Below are positions 37,223-45,904 of a stretch of 64,000 bases of DNA, piece after piece. The notes beneath the pieces are model-generated. The model was not told the origin of the DNA. It worked only from the letters and a program-made list of their open reading frames with translations, and did no database searches. Position 1 is the first letter of the stretch, and each line of letters starts with the position of its first letter. The translations under genes and the position numbers were made by a program. The DNA comes from Ruminiclostridium josui JCM 17888 (lineage in GTDB: Bacteria; Bacillota; Clostridia; Acetivibrionales; DSM-1351). The stretch spans positions 3,406,001 through 3,470,000 of the forward strand of contig NZ_JAGE01000001.1 in the NCBI RefSeq assembly GCF_000526495.1. Direction: 5' to 3'.

Positions 37223-37463
37223 GGGACTAGAACAATCTATAAGATGTATTCAAATTCTAAAAAATCACTTCGTAAATAAATCACAAACACAGACAGCAAA
37301 TTACAGTAATTATTATATAAATTCTAATATTTAAGCATTCATTACAATCAAAAAGCTCTCTTTTGACAGCCAACATACAGGCGCGGACATCCTAATTCTA
37401 CAAAGTGTAAATAAAAATTTTATTTGAATTATTCAATTAAAATTACCCTTGAGGAGGTAACTC
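37223..37463. other. Non-coding leader between the two small ORFs
   Basis: This AT-rich stretch of about 240 bases contains no recognised riboswitch or terminator. A GC-richer island with CAGGCGCGGAC sits near 37380. I see no gene in it. Confidence 0.4.
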
Positions 37464-37547
37464 ATGAAAAAGTGCTGTAAACGTTACTCCGGAAAAAACT
37501 TATATATAGAAAATCAAAAATATAATTTAAGAGGGGAAAAGATATGA
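37464..37547 (+). CDS. 27-residue small ORF overlapping the start of the dockerin-esterase gene
   Basis: The peptide begins MKKCCKRYSGK and ends RGEKI. The ATG has a near-perfect GAGGAGGT site 5 bases upstream, better than that of the following gene. Its stop TGA (37545-37547) overlaps the ATG of the esterase (37544-37546) as ATGA, the usual layout for translational coupling. No homologue is recognised. The strong site and overlap argue for real translation; a regulatory role is inference. Confidence 0.5.
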   Translation: MKKCCKRYSGKNLYIENQKYNLRGEKI

Positions 37548-39028
37548 AGTTTAGTAGTGAAAATATTAAAAAGGGAATTTCTCTTTTAGTATGTATATCA
37601 GTTTTTGCTTGTATTTTTGCAGCTGCAGGAATCAGAAACACATCAGCTGCTATTACACCGGCTTTTATTTACGGTGATGTAAATGGAGATAGAACTGTTG
37701 ATGCTTTAGACCTTTCATTATTGAAAATGTACTTACTTGGAACAATCACTACTTTCCCGAGTGACCAGGGAAAAAACGCTGCTGATGTTGATATGAGTGG
37801 CTCTGTAGATTCAATTGATTTATCAATGATAAAAAAATACTTGTTGGGTCAAGGAACTTTGCCTGATCATGATGTTGAAGATCCTCCTGTTCTTGAACCC
37901 ATAACAATTCCAGCATTTTCATCTCTGCAGGCCAATGCAAAACTGCCAGATCCATTTATGTATAAGACCGGATTAAAAAAAGGTACTCGTATTACCTCAA
38001 AGAGTCAGTGGGAACAGCGCCGATATGAAATAAGTCAATTGGCTCAGGCTTATGAATACGGAGTAAAACCAGATAAGCCAGAATCAGTTACTGCTTCCTA
38101 TAGCAGCAACAAGATTACTATAACATGCAAACAAGGGGGAAAAACAATATCCTTTGCATGCTCAATACAGTATCCTACTACAGGAAAGGCACCGTATCCA
38201 GCAATGATAGGTGTAAACATGAATAATCTGAATACCAGTGAAATACTTAAACTGGGAGTTGCGTTAATTACTTTCCCCGCTGATGAAATTGCACAGCAGG
38301 TTGACGGAAGCTCAAGAGGAAAAGGAAAGTTTTTTGACCTTTACGGAAGTACATATGATGCAGGAGCATTGATTGCATGGGCTTGGGGTGTTGACCGCCT
38401 TATTGATGCACTTGAAATAACACCTGCAGCAAATATAGACCCGACCAAATTAGGTGTAACAGGAGGGTCACGTAATGGAAAGGGCGCTCTTGCAATTGGT
38501 GCATTTGATGAAAGAATAGCTCTCACAATTCCTCAGGAATCAGGAAATGGGGGAGCTTCGGGTTGGAGAACAGCTGATGCTCAGAAGGCAGCTGGACAGA
38601 ACGTTCAGACACTTTCACAAATTGTCGGTGAAAACGTTTGGTTTGCAAAGGCTTTAAATCAATTTGTTAACAATACAACAAAACTTCCTTATGACCATCA
38701 TGAAATAGAAGCTTTGTGTGCTCCGCGTGGATTGCTAATAATAGAAAATCCTGATTTTGAGTGGTTGGGCAATCAAAGCTGCTGGAATACGGCAACAGCA
38801 GGACGCATGATTTATCAGGCACTCGGGGTGCAGGATAATATGGGTTACTCATCAATAGGAGGACATGGCCATTGTGTATTACCTGCATCACAGCAACCAG
38901 AAGTAACCGCATTTATTCAGAAATTTCTGCTGGGACAGAATGTAAGTACTAATGTATTCAGGTCAGACAAAACTTATACTTTTGACAAGGCAAGATGGAT
39001 TGATTGGACTGTACCAAATCTCCAATAA
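37544..39028 (+). CDS. Secreted cellulosomal glucuronoyl esterase (CE15) with N-terminal type I dockerin
   Basis: A 494-residue secreted enzyme. A signal peptide covers about residues 8-36. A type I dockerin with two calcium-binding repeats (about 43-66, DVNGDRTVDALD; and 79-102, DVDMSGSVDSID) comes first, followed by a Pro-rich linker and a CE15 alpha/beta-hydrolase domain (about 125-485). Catalytic residues are Ser309 in GGSRNGKG, Glu332 in QESGNGG and a histidine in GGHGH (441 or 443). CE15 enzymes cut ester bonds between lignin alcohols and glucuronic acid of xylan. The dockerin would fix it to a scaffoldin cohesin. N-terminal dockerins are uncommon. GAGGGG precedes the ATG. Confidence 0.9.
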   Translation: MKFSSENIKKGISLLVCISVFACIFAAAGIRNTSAAITPAFIYGDVNGDRTVDALDLSLLKMYLLGTITTFPSDQGKNAADVDMSGSVDSIDLSMIKKYLLGQGTLPDHDVEDPPVLEPITIPAFSSLQANAKLPDPFMYKTGLKKGTRITSKSQWEQRRYEISQLAQAYEYGVKPDKPESVTASYSSNKITITCKQGGKTISFACSIQYPTTGKAPYPAMIGVNMNNLNTSEILKLGVALITFPADEIAQQVDGSSRGKGKFFDLYGSTYDAGALIAWAWGVDRLIDALEITPAANIDPTKLGVTGGSRNGKGALAIGAFDERIALTIPQESGNGGASGWRTADAQKAAGQNVQTLSQIVGENVWFAKALNQFVNNTTKLPYDHHEIEALCAPRGLLIIENPDFEWLGNQSCWNTATAGRMIYQALGVQDNMGYSSIGGHGHCVLPASQQPEVTAFIQKFLLGQNVSTNVFRSDKTYTFDKARWIDWTVPNLQ

Positions 39029-39049
39029 TTATATAATTTAAGTTTAAAT

Positions 39050-39086
39050 AAAAGACATGAGGATTAGAATATTCTTCATGTCTTTT
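39050..39086 (+). terminator. Intrinsic terminator after the esterase
   Basis: AAAAGACATGA (39050-39060) and TCATGTCTTTT (39076-39086) form a perfect 11-bp stem ending in a T-tract. Confidence 0.85.
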
Positions 39087-39113
39087 ATATTCTAAATAAT
39101 AAAAAATAAAATA

Positions 39114-39141
39114 TTGACAAATGAAAAATATGTTATATAAT
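39114..39141 (+). promoter_or_regulatory. Promoter of the tad pilus operon
   Basis: Perfect consensus boxes TTGACA (39114-39119) and TATAAT (39136-39141) with a 16-base spacer, 77 bases before tadZ. Confidence 0.78.
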
Positions 39142-39217
39142 GGTTATATTAGTAAATTCTAATTAGTTTTTGTCTTTATATTTTCTTTTAAAAAATTTAA
39201 AATCTTGGAGATATTTC

Positions 39218-40336
39218 ATGCCACTCATAAAAATCTTAATTATTGATGAGGACCATGAGTATTCAATTAGTTTATGTAATTTTCTTACTCATAGTTACTC
39301 AGAAACCTTTGCGGTATATTACTGTAAAGACCTCAGCGACATTAATAATAGTATAAAAAAGACTGAGCCCAATATTATACTTTCTTCAGAAAAATACTAC
39401 AGTGAGATAAAAAAATATACTAATATTAATTTAATTCTATTATCTTCTTTGAAAAATCCCGAAACAACAATAAAAACCGATTACATATTCAAATACAAAG
39501 ATGTCAATCAAATTGCTGCTGAAGTAATAAATATACATACAGCAACAGGAAATAAGACATATAGTAACCAAGGAAAGAATACCAAAGTGGTTTCGGTTTT
39601 TTCAGCTGCCGGAAATGTAGGCAAAACTTCATTGGCATTAGCAGTTAGCAGTATATGTTCATTCACCGGTTTATCAGTCTTTTATCTGAATCTGGAGCAA
39701 TTCCAATCAACCAGTATCTTTTTTAACAATAATAATCAATATTCATTTTCTGATATTATATATTTTGCAAAGGAAAAAGATAAAAACCTTGTAACAAAAA
39801 TTCCTGTTATCTGTTCCAAAGAAAATGATTCGGGTGTTCATTATTTTAGTCAGACAAATAATGTATTTGACATAAAAGAAATGCTGCCGGAAGATATTGA
39901 CTTTATTGTTACTGCTATTATGGACTGTGGATATTATGACATTGTCATGATAGATATGGATTCACAACTTAATGAAAATACAATGAAAGTTTTTGAAAAA
40001 TCCGATGAAATTTTGTATGTTATAACAAATGAAGAAAGTTGTTTACATAAAACAAGATTGTTTATTGACAGCATAGATTTACTTTCAAAGAGCTTTAAAA
40101 ATAAAGCTTATTTGAAAAATAAAATAAAATATATAGCAAACAAAGTATCTCAACAGGCTCTCCTGTCTGACAAATTCTATCTTGAGCAGGAGCTCATGTC
40201 TCAAATTGTCTATGATTCCAATTTTCCTTCTCTAAATGATCTTTCCAAATTTAATGGGGGGTCTGCAATGATACTTAACTCGTACAGTGAAATAGCGGGT
40301 AGATATATTAAAAATAACATGGAGGGTACGGTGTGA
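39218..40336 (+). CDS. tadZ: TadZ/CpaE-like pilus localisation ATPase
   Basis: A 372-residue protein with an N-terminal receiver-like domain (about 1-110; LIIDEDHE) and a MinD/ParA-type ATPase domain with the P-loop SAAGNVGKTSLA near residues 129-140. TadZ proteins place the Tad secretion machine in the cell. The start at 39218 has TTGGAG 7 bases upstream; the open frame continues further up without a ribosome site. It overlaps tadA by 4 bases and heads the pilus operon. The receiver lacks a clear phosphorylation context, as in other TadZ proteins. Confidence 0.82.
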   Translation: MPLIKILIIDEDHEYSISLCNFLTHSYSETFAVYYCKDLSDINNSIKKTEPNIILSSEKYYSEIKKYTNINLILLSSLKNPETTIKTDYIFKYKDVNQIAAEVINIHTATGNKTYSNQGKNTKVVSVFSAAGNVGKTSLALAVSSICSFTGLSVFYLNLEQFQSTSIFFNNNNQYSFSDIIYFAKEKDKNLVTKIPVICSKENDSGVHYFSQTNNVFDIKEMLPEDIDFIVTAIMDCGYYDIVMIDMDSQLNENTMKVFEKSDEILYVITNEESCLHKTRLFIDSIDLLSKSFKNKAYLKNKIKYIANKVSQQALLSDKFYLEQELMSQIVYDSNFPSLNDLSKFNGGSAMILNSYSEIAGRYIKNNMEGTV

Positions 40337-41568
40337 AGCAGGAACTCATCAATGAAATAAAAGCTACAATTAATGAAAATATTGACTTAAATAGGAATTT
40401 CACAGATCACGAAATTAATGAGTTGGTAGTTCGTACTGTATTGGATAAATCAAAACAAGTTTTTCTTAATAACGTTGAAAAAAAGCAAATAATAGAATCT
40501 GTTTTTAACTCTCTTCGCAGACTTGATATATTACAGCCCATTCTAGAGGACAATCAGGTAACAGAAATAATGATTAATGGTCCTAACAATATATTTGTTG
40601 AAAAGGAAGGAAAAATCAAACGTCTTGAAATTGCCTTTGAATCTCAGCAAAAGTTGGAAGACATTATACAGATAATGGTGACAGCGGTAAACAGAACAGT
40701 TAACGAATCAAATCCTATTGTTGATGCAAGATTAAAGGATGGCTCAAGGCTTAACGTAGTGCTTCCTCCTATTGCATTGAATGGCCCTATTGTAACTATA
40801 AGAAAATTCCCGGGGAAACCCATTGACATGGAAAGACTGATTGAATTAGAATCCTTGACTCGTGAGGCTGCAGAGGCACTAAAAATGCTGGTTATGGCAA
40901 AATATAATATATTTGTAGCAGGTGGTACTGGTTCGGGAAAGACAACCTTCCTCAATGCACTTTCAAACTTTATTCCCACAGATGAAAGAATAATAACTAT
41001 AGAAGATTCTGCAGAACTTCAAATAACAAATATAGCAAATCTTGTAAGTCTTGAAACCAGAAATGCCAATGTAGAAGGAAGAGGAGAAATAACCATCAAA
41101 AACCTTATAAAAACAGCCTTAAGAATGAGGCCAAATCGAATAATTGTTGGAGAGGTCAGGGGTGAAGAAGCAATAGATATGCTAGCTGCAATGAATACGG
41201 GACATGACGGATCACTTAGCACAGGGCATGCTAATTCTACTCAAGATATGTTTTCACGACTGGAAACAATGATTCTAAGTACTGCAACTTTGCCACTTGA
41301 GGCTGTGAGAAAACAGATAGCTTCGGCGATAGATATAATCATATTTCTTTCAAGGCTAAGGGACGGCTCCAGACGTACAATGGAGATTTCAGAAGTATTG
41401 GAAATAGAAGATGGATTGATAAAATTAAATCCGCTTTTTATATTTGAAGAAACAATTCAAAAAGAGCAGCAAAACCTTAATAATGTGTTTGGAAGCTTAA
41501 AAAGAACATTAAATCCATTAATAAATAAACATAAAATGATAAATTCGGGGATTTATGATGATTTTTAG
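40333..41568 (+). CDS. tadA: TadA/CpaF secretion ATPase of the Tad pilus
   Basis: A 411-residue type II/IV secretion hexameric ATPase that powers Flp pilus assembly. Walker A is GGTGSGKTTF (about 197-206), the Asp/Glu box and Walker B region follow near 255-280 (MRPNRIIVGEVRGEEA), and a His box lies in STGHANST. The N-terminal domain contains ITEIMINGPNNIFVE, typical of CpaF. The GTG start overlaps the tadZ stop (GTGTGA), indicating coupling. Confidence 0.93.
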   Translation: MKQELINEIKATINENIDLNRNFTDHEINELVVRTVLDKSKQVFLNNVEKKQIIESVFNSLRRLDILQPILEDNQVTEIMINGPNNIFVEKEGKIKRLEIAFESQQKLEDIIQIMVTAVNRTVNESNPIVDARLKDGSRLNVVLPPIALNGPIVTIRKFPGKPIDMERLIELESLTREAAEALKMLVMAKYNIFVAGGTGSGKTTFLNALSNFIPTDERIITIEDSAELQITNIANLVSLETRNANVEGRGEITIKNLIKTALRMRPNRIIVGEVRGEEAIDMLAAMNTGHDGSLSTGHANSTQDMFSRLETMILSTATLPLEAVRKQIASAIDIIIFLSRLRDGSRRTMEISEVLEIEDGLIKLNPLFIFEETIQKEQQNLNNVFGSLKRTLNPLINKHKMINSGIYDDF

Positions 41569-41579
41569 GAGGAATTTAA

Positions 41580-42323
41580 TTGGTTAACTATAATGAATAT
41601 TCGATTCCATTGAAAATGAAATTATTATATGCACTATCAGCTGTAGCTGTTGTATTTGCTATTTCTTATATGTTTTACAGGAGTGTTATCATTTCAATTA
41701 TAATAAGCCCATTAGGTATATTTTATTTAAAATACAAAAGAAAACAGATAATACATAAAAGAAAAAGAGAACTTAATTTACAATTCAAAGATTTACTCAT
41801 ATCCCTATCATCTTCTTTGTCAGCGGGAAAACCCTTGGAAAAGTCTTTTGTAGGAGCTCTTTCAGACCTCTATGTTTTATATCCCAGCGATGATGCATAT
41901 ATAGTCCAGGAATCAAAAATTATTATTAATAAACTGTCACTGAATGTGAGTATCGAAGATGCAATTTCAGATTTTGCAGACCGCTCTGACATAGATGACA
42001 TAAAAAATTTCTCGGATGTAATTATAATATGTAAACGGACTGGTGGAAATCTGATTGAAGCAATTAAGAATTCATCAAGAATAATAAGTGAAAAAATTGA
42101 AATGAAACAGGAAATTGAAACATTACTTTCATCCAGAAAATTTGAACAGAAAATTCTAAATATTATGCCAATTGCAATGATTTTTGTTTTGTCAATAACT
42201 GCAACAGAGTATATAAAGCCAGTATTTACTACTGTTACAGGCCGGATATCAGTAACATTGTGCTTGATTCTTCTTATATCTGCATATTTGATTTCAAATA
42301 AAATAATGAATATAAAATTGTGA
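41580..42323 (+). CDS. tadB: TadB-like inner membrane platform protein (type II secretion F family)
   Basis: A 247-residue membrane protein with two N-terminal segments (about 15-50), a cytoplasmic T2SSF domain (LLISLSSSLSAGKPLEKSF, about 70-185) and two C-terminal segments (about 195-245). TadB and TadC form the platform on which the ATPase acts. AGGAGG precedes the TTG/ATG region; the frame begins with TTG at 41580. It starts 11 bases after tadA and is followed 6 bases later by the interrupted tadC. Confidence 0.85.
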   Translation: MVNYNEYSIPLKMKLLYALSAVAVVFAISYMFYRSVIISIIISPLGIFYLKYKRKQIIHKRKRELNLQFKDLLISLSSSLSAGKPLEKSFVGALSDLYVLYPSDDAYIVQESKIIINKLSLNVSIEDAISDFADRSDIDDIKNFSDVIIICKRTGGNLIEAIKNSSRIISEKIEMKQEIETLLSSRKFEQKILNIMPIAMIFVLSITATEYIKPVFTTVTGRISVTLCLILLISAYLISNKIMNIKL

Positions 42324-42329
42324 GGTATT

Positions 42330-42536
42330 ATGGTAGTTTTATGGATTTTAAGCGGAATTGCCTTAGTTGTTTACATAATAGCGTTTATCATAATATTATT
42401 TAAAAATTATTCAGAGTATTCTAAATATTGTGGTGTTTTAAATTCAAAGGAGCATCCTTTAAAAAGTTTACTGCCTTTTGGGTTATATATATTAGATAGA
42501 TTTAGATATTCATTTAATTCAGCTTATGACTGTTAG
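42330..42536 (+). pseudogene. tadC: tadC, 5' fragment, cut by an IS21-like insertion
   Basis: 67 genuine residues ending FNSAYD, then two bases-triplets contributed by the inserted element (TGT TAG) that create a stop. The fragment has one N-terminal membrane segment and starts 6 bases after tadB. The remainder of the gene resumes, in the same frame, after the element at 44948. Joined across the 6-bp duplication, the two parts give a 296-residue TadC of normal length. As it stands the gene cannot make a complete platform protein. Confidence 0.9.
42525..42530. repeat. Left copy of the target site duplication, TATGAC
   Basis: TATGAC occurs here and at 44948-44953, directly outside both ends of the insertion, and encodes Tyr-Asp in frame in both copies. 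Confidence 0.9.
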
Positions 42537-42639
42537 TGCTACTCTAAAATTGTACCACATACCGGTAAAAAATTAGGCCACCTTAATCAAATTTCCTGTA
42601 TGATTATGTTGACAGCATCATCGTACAGGAGGAAAGGAT

Positions 42640-44124
42640 ATGATTAAGATGGCACAATTAGAGGATATCAGAAAAATGTACTTCATGGAAGACCTAAGTA
42701 TCAGGGAAATAAGCCGCAGAACTGGAATGCACAGGGATACGATCTCAAAATATATTTCCATGGATGAACCAAAACCGCCGAAATATAAGTTGACAAAAGA
42801 ACGTAGCCATCCGGTATTAGGCCCATACATACCAATGATCAAGCAAATAATAGAAGACGATAAAACAAGGCATCGTAAGCAGCGTCACACAGGGACTAAA
42901 ATATTTGAGACACTTAAAAAAGAAGGCTTCTTGGGCGGATACAATACTGTAATGGATTACCTGAGGAAGGAATACAGAAAGCAAAAGGAAGCTTTCCTGC
43001 CATTGGAGTTCGAACTGGGGGCCTATGCAGAAGTGGACTGGACAGAAGCATACTTTTATCTGAAAGGCAAAGAAACCAAGGCACATTTGTTTGTAATGAA
43101 GTTGAGAGGATCAGGCGGATTCTACGTAAGAGCATACCCTTTTGAGAAACAGGAAGCATTTTTTGATGGGCATATCAAATGCTTTGAGTTTATGAACGGT
43201 GTACCATACAAGATAGCATATGACAATCTAAAAACGGCAGTGAAGAAGATACTCGAAGGCAGCAACAGAGAAGAACAGGAGCAATTTATCGCCTTACGTA
43301 CCCATTACCTTTATGAATCTTCATTCTGCCGGCCAGCAAAGGGAAGCGATAAAGGCGGTGTGGAGAATGCAGGCAAAGAGGCTGTGCGAAGGTTCTTCGT
43401 ACCCTACCCTGAGGTTGATTCCTTTGAGGAGTTGAATGAATATCTGCACAACGAATGCATAAAGATTTTGGAAAGTAATCCGAAATGGGAGGCGGAAAGG
43501 GCTGCTTTGAGGCCATTACCGACAGTAAGGTTTGATGGCGCGAGGTATAAAGAAGCAAAGGTCAACCGCTATTCTATGGTACAGTTTGAAACTAACCGAT
43601 ACTCTGTTCCCACGATATATGTGGGAGAGAAAGTCACTGTTAAAGCTACAGCAGATGAAGTAAAAATACTATACAAAGGGACAATGATAGCAAGCCATCC
43701 AAGGATATACGGACGATACCAGGAGCAGATAAAGCTTGATCACTATCTGGAACTGCTGCTGCAAAAATCACGCGCCCTGGGCAACACAAAAGTATATAAA
43801 CCTCAGATGCTGGCACCCGTTTATGAGCAGTATCGTCGAAGCTTAAATGCAAGAAGTCCGAGAGGCAACAGGGAATTCGTAAAGATACTTATGCTGCACA
43901 GGGATTACCCTACGGCACTGGTGACAGAAGCTATTGAAATAGCTATGGCATACAATGTATACAGTTATGACGGTTTATTTAACATATTAGGACAGCTGCT
44001 GGTCTCAGGCAATCCTAAGACGGCTCCTGTCAGCAAAGACAAGCTTCAGGGCATCCCCGAGGTTGTTGTAATACCTCCTGATCTCAGCAAATACAGCGCT
44101 CTCATGTCAGGAGGTGGGCAATAA
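42640..44124 (+). CDS. istA: IS21-family transposase IstA
   Basis: A 494-residue DDE transposase. An N-terminal helix-turn-helix (about 5-45; LSIREISRRTGMHRDTISKY) binds the ends, and an integrase core follows with AEVDWTE (first Asp), IAYDNLKTAV (second Asp) and a Glu in KGGVENAGKEAV. The C-terminal beta-barrel region is complete, so the protein looks active. AGGAGGAAAGG precedes the ATG. It overlaps istB by one base (TAATG), a standard arrangement in this family. Confidence 0.95.
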   Translation: MIKMAQLEDIRKMYFMEDLSIREISRRTGMHRDTISKYISMDEPKPPKYKLTKERSHPVLGPYIPMIKQIIEDDKTRHRKQRHTGTKIFETLKKEGFLGGYNTVMDYLRKEYRKQKEAFLPLEFELGAYAEVDWTEAYFYLKGKETKAHLFVMKLRGSGGFYVRAYPFEKQEAFFDGHIKCFEFMNGVPYKIAYDNLKTAVKKILEGSNREEQEQFIALRTHYLYESSFCRPAKGSDKGGVENAGKEAVRRFFVPYPEVDSFEELNEYLHNECIKILESNPKWEAERAALRPLPTVRFDGARYKEAKVNRYSMVQFETNRYSVPTIYVGEKVTVKATADEVKILYKGTMIASHPRIYGRYQEQIKLDHYLELLLQKSRALGNTKVYKPQMLAPVYEQYRRSLNARSPRGNREFVKILMLHRDYPTALVTEAIEIAMAYNVYSYDGLFNILGQLLVSGNPKTAPVSKDKLQGIPEVVVIPPDLSKYSALMSGGGQ

Positions 44125-44882
44125 TGCCGGTCAATAAAATGCTTATTGAAACTTACTTGAAGAAGCTAAAAATGCCTCAGGTGGCAAAAACCTATGAATC
44201 CCTGGCAAGAGAAGCCGCAGACAACAATCTGGATTATGAAGAATATCTGCTGTGTGTGCTGGAGCAGGAAGTACACCAGCGGGAGAACAACCGGATTCAG
44301 AGAGGGATACGACAAGCGGGCTTCCCCGTAATCAAAACGATTGAAAGCTTTGACTTCCTTGCCATACCTTCTTTGAACAAACCACGGGTATTGAAACTCA
44401 TGCAGGGAGAATATATCCGAAGAAGAGAAAATGTCATTTTGATAGGCAACTCCGGAGTAGGGAAAACCCATATTGCAACTGCGCTCGGTTACGAGGCTTG
44501 TCGGCAGGGTATGAAGGTCAAATTCTATACGGCAGCTGGTTTGATAAATGAATTGCTTGCAGCACAGCAGGAATATCGTCTTAACAAGTTAGAAAAGCAA
44601 TGGCTGGCGCCGCAATTAGTGATCCTTGACGAATTGGGCTATGTGCCCTTCAATAAAGTCGGAGCTGAATTATTGTTCCAGTTCTGCTCCTCCCGATATG
44701 AGAGAGGCAGCCTGATCATAACTACAAACTTAGAATTTCCAAAATGGACGGAGGTGTTAGGCGATGAACAAATGACAGCTGCCCTGCTTGACCGCCTGAC
44801 CCATAATGCACACATACTGAACATCAATGGTGAAAGCTACAGGTTTAAGCAGGCTCTTTCCAAGCAGGCAAATAATGACTGA
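44124..44882 (+). CDS. istB: IS21-family helper ATPase IstB
   Basis: A 252-residue AAA+ ATPase related to DnaC. Walker A is GNSGVGKTH (about 105-113) and Walker B is LVILDELGY (about 168-176). IstB helps the transposase choose and capture target DNA. The N-terminal helical domain (about 1-75) mediates contact with IstA. The frame is intact and coupled to istA, so the element appears able to move on its own. Confidence 0.95.
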   Translation: MPVNKMLIETYLKKLKMPQVAKTYESLAREAADNNLDYEEYLLCVLEQEVHQRENNRIQRGIRQAGFPVIKTIESFDFLAIPSLNKPRVLKLMQGEYIRRRENVILIGNSGVGKTHIATALGYEACRQGMKVKFYTAAGLINELLAAQQEYRLNKLEKQWLAPQLVILDELGYVPFNKVGAELLFQFCSSRYERGSLIITTNLEFPKWTEVLGDEQMTAALLDRLTHNAHILNINGESYRFKQALSKQANND

Positions 44883-44947
44883 TTTTTTATGAAATGGTGG
44901 CCTGATTTTACTCCGGTAAGTGGCCTAAATTTTGATTGACATTAACA

Positions 44948-45643
44948 TATGACAGAAGGACAATAGGAAGTATTAGTGAAATTTATGGGCAGGAATATTC
45001 TGCATTTTATATACGAATATTTCACGCAAAGAAAGTTGTACTTTTGACTTTGATTGTTCCCGGTGAATTACTTGTAGGAATTTTATCTGATTATCAGGCT
45101 GTATTTAATGTATACATAATTCTTTTATTCGGAATATTGATATTTCTGGATGATATCAGACTTAGCCGTCAGGTAAAAAAACGCCGTCTGGAAATACAGC
45201 TGGAGTTTCCTAATTTCATAAATAAACTTACATTATTACTTAATGCAGGACTGACAATATCAAAAGCCTGGGAAAAAATTTCTTTGGACAGCAAAAAGGA
45301 TTGCACTTTTTATAAGGAAGTAGAAAAAACTGTTTCCCAGCTTAAAACAGGTGTAAGCGAATCAGAAGCGTTTGGAGAATTTGCAAAAAGACTAAAAGCA
45401 CCTGAAATATCTAGAGTTATGTCGACAATTATTCAGAATACTAAAAAAGGAGGGAAGGATCTTGTATTGACATTAAAGCTTCAGTCAAATGAAAGCTGGG
45501 AAATACGAAAAAATGCAGTAAGAAGACTTGGTGAAGAGGCCTCTACAAAGCTTCTTTTTCCAATGATGATTATGTTTTTTGCAATAATTATCATTGTAGT
45601 TACGCCTTCATTAATATCTATGCAGGGTATATCAAATTTCTAG
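44948..45643 (+). pseudogene. tadC: tadC, 3' fragment, after the IS21-like insertion
   Basis: This part encodes Tyr-Asp (in the second TATGAC copy) followed by RRTIGSISEIYG and about 220 residues with two membrane segments (about LLTLIVPGELLVG and VYIILLFGILIFL), a T2SSF domain (NKLTLLLNAGLTISKAWEKI) and C-terminal membrane segments. An in-frame TTG at 44936 inside the element could begin a truncated protein, but no ribosome site precedes it. The frame is undamaged, so precise loss of the element would restore tadC. Confidence 0.9.
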
Positions 45644-45684
45644 AAAATCAATTAAAACTGTATTTGCGAATAAGGAGGATTACT

Positions 45685-45894
45685 ATGATTGCAGAATTAA
45701 AAAGGTTTATAAAAGAAGAAGACGGTATGGGAACGGTTGAAGTTATTATTATAATCGCTGTTCTTGTGGGTGTTGCTCTGCTTTTTAGAAAGCAGCTGAT
45801 TACTTTTGTAAATGGTATAATAAAAAATCTTTTTCCGGATGCAAGCAAGCTTGAGAATAATAGGAATGGCGCTGATATTAAGCTTGTAGGTTAG
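45685..45894 (+). CDS. flp: Flp-type (type IVb) pilin
   Basis: A 69-residue prepilin. A short basic/acidic leader ends in glycine 14, and the mature start MGTVE places glutamate at +5, as required for processing by an A24 peptidase. A hydrophobic helix of about 20 residues follows (VEVIIIIAVLVGVALLF), then a short polar tail. AAGGAGG lies 6 bases before the ATG at 45685. The position between tadC and the TadE-like genes fits the major pilin. Because tadC upstream is broken, assembly of this pilin is doubtful in this strain. Confidence 0.82.
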   Translation: MIAELKRFIKEEDGMGTVEVIIIIAVLVGVALLFRKQLITFVNGIIKNLFPDASKLENNRNGADIKLVG

Positions 45895-45904
45895 GTATAT
45901 TATT

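Larger units (their letters stand above)
42531..44947 (+). mobile_element. IS21-like insertion sequence (2417 bp)
   Basis: The element starts TGTTAGTG and ends CATTAACA, so both ends read TGTTARTG inward. The terminal 52 bases (42531-42582 and 44896-44947) are imperfect inverted repeats with 38 of 52 positions identical, including shared ACCGG and GGCCACC blocks. It carries istA and istB and is flanked by TATGAC duplications. Its genes appear richer in G+C than the host genes around it, which suggests arrival from elsewhere. The intact ends and exact duplication suggest a recent insertion. Confidence 0.95.

Noticed and set aside
44936..45643. Independent secretion gene starting at TTG 44936
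   Set aside because: The first four codons belong to the insertion element, there is no ribosome site, and the frame joins exactly to the upstream tadC fragment through the TATGAC duplication.
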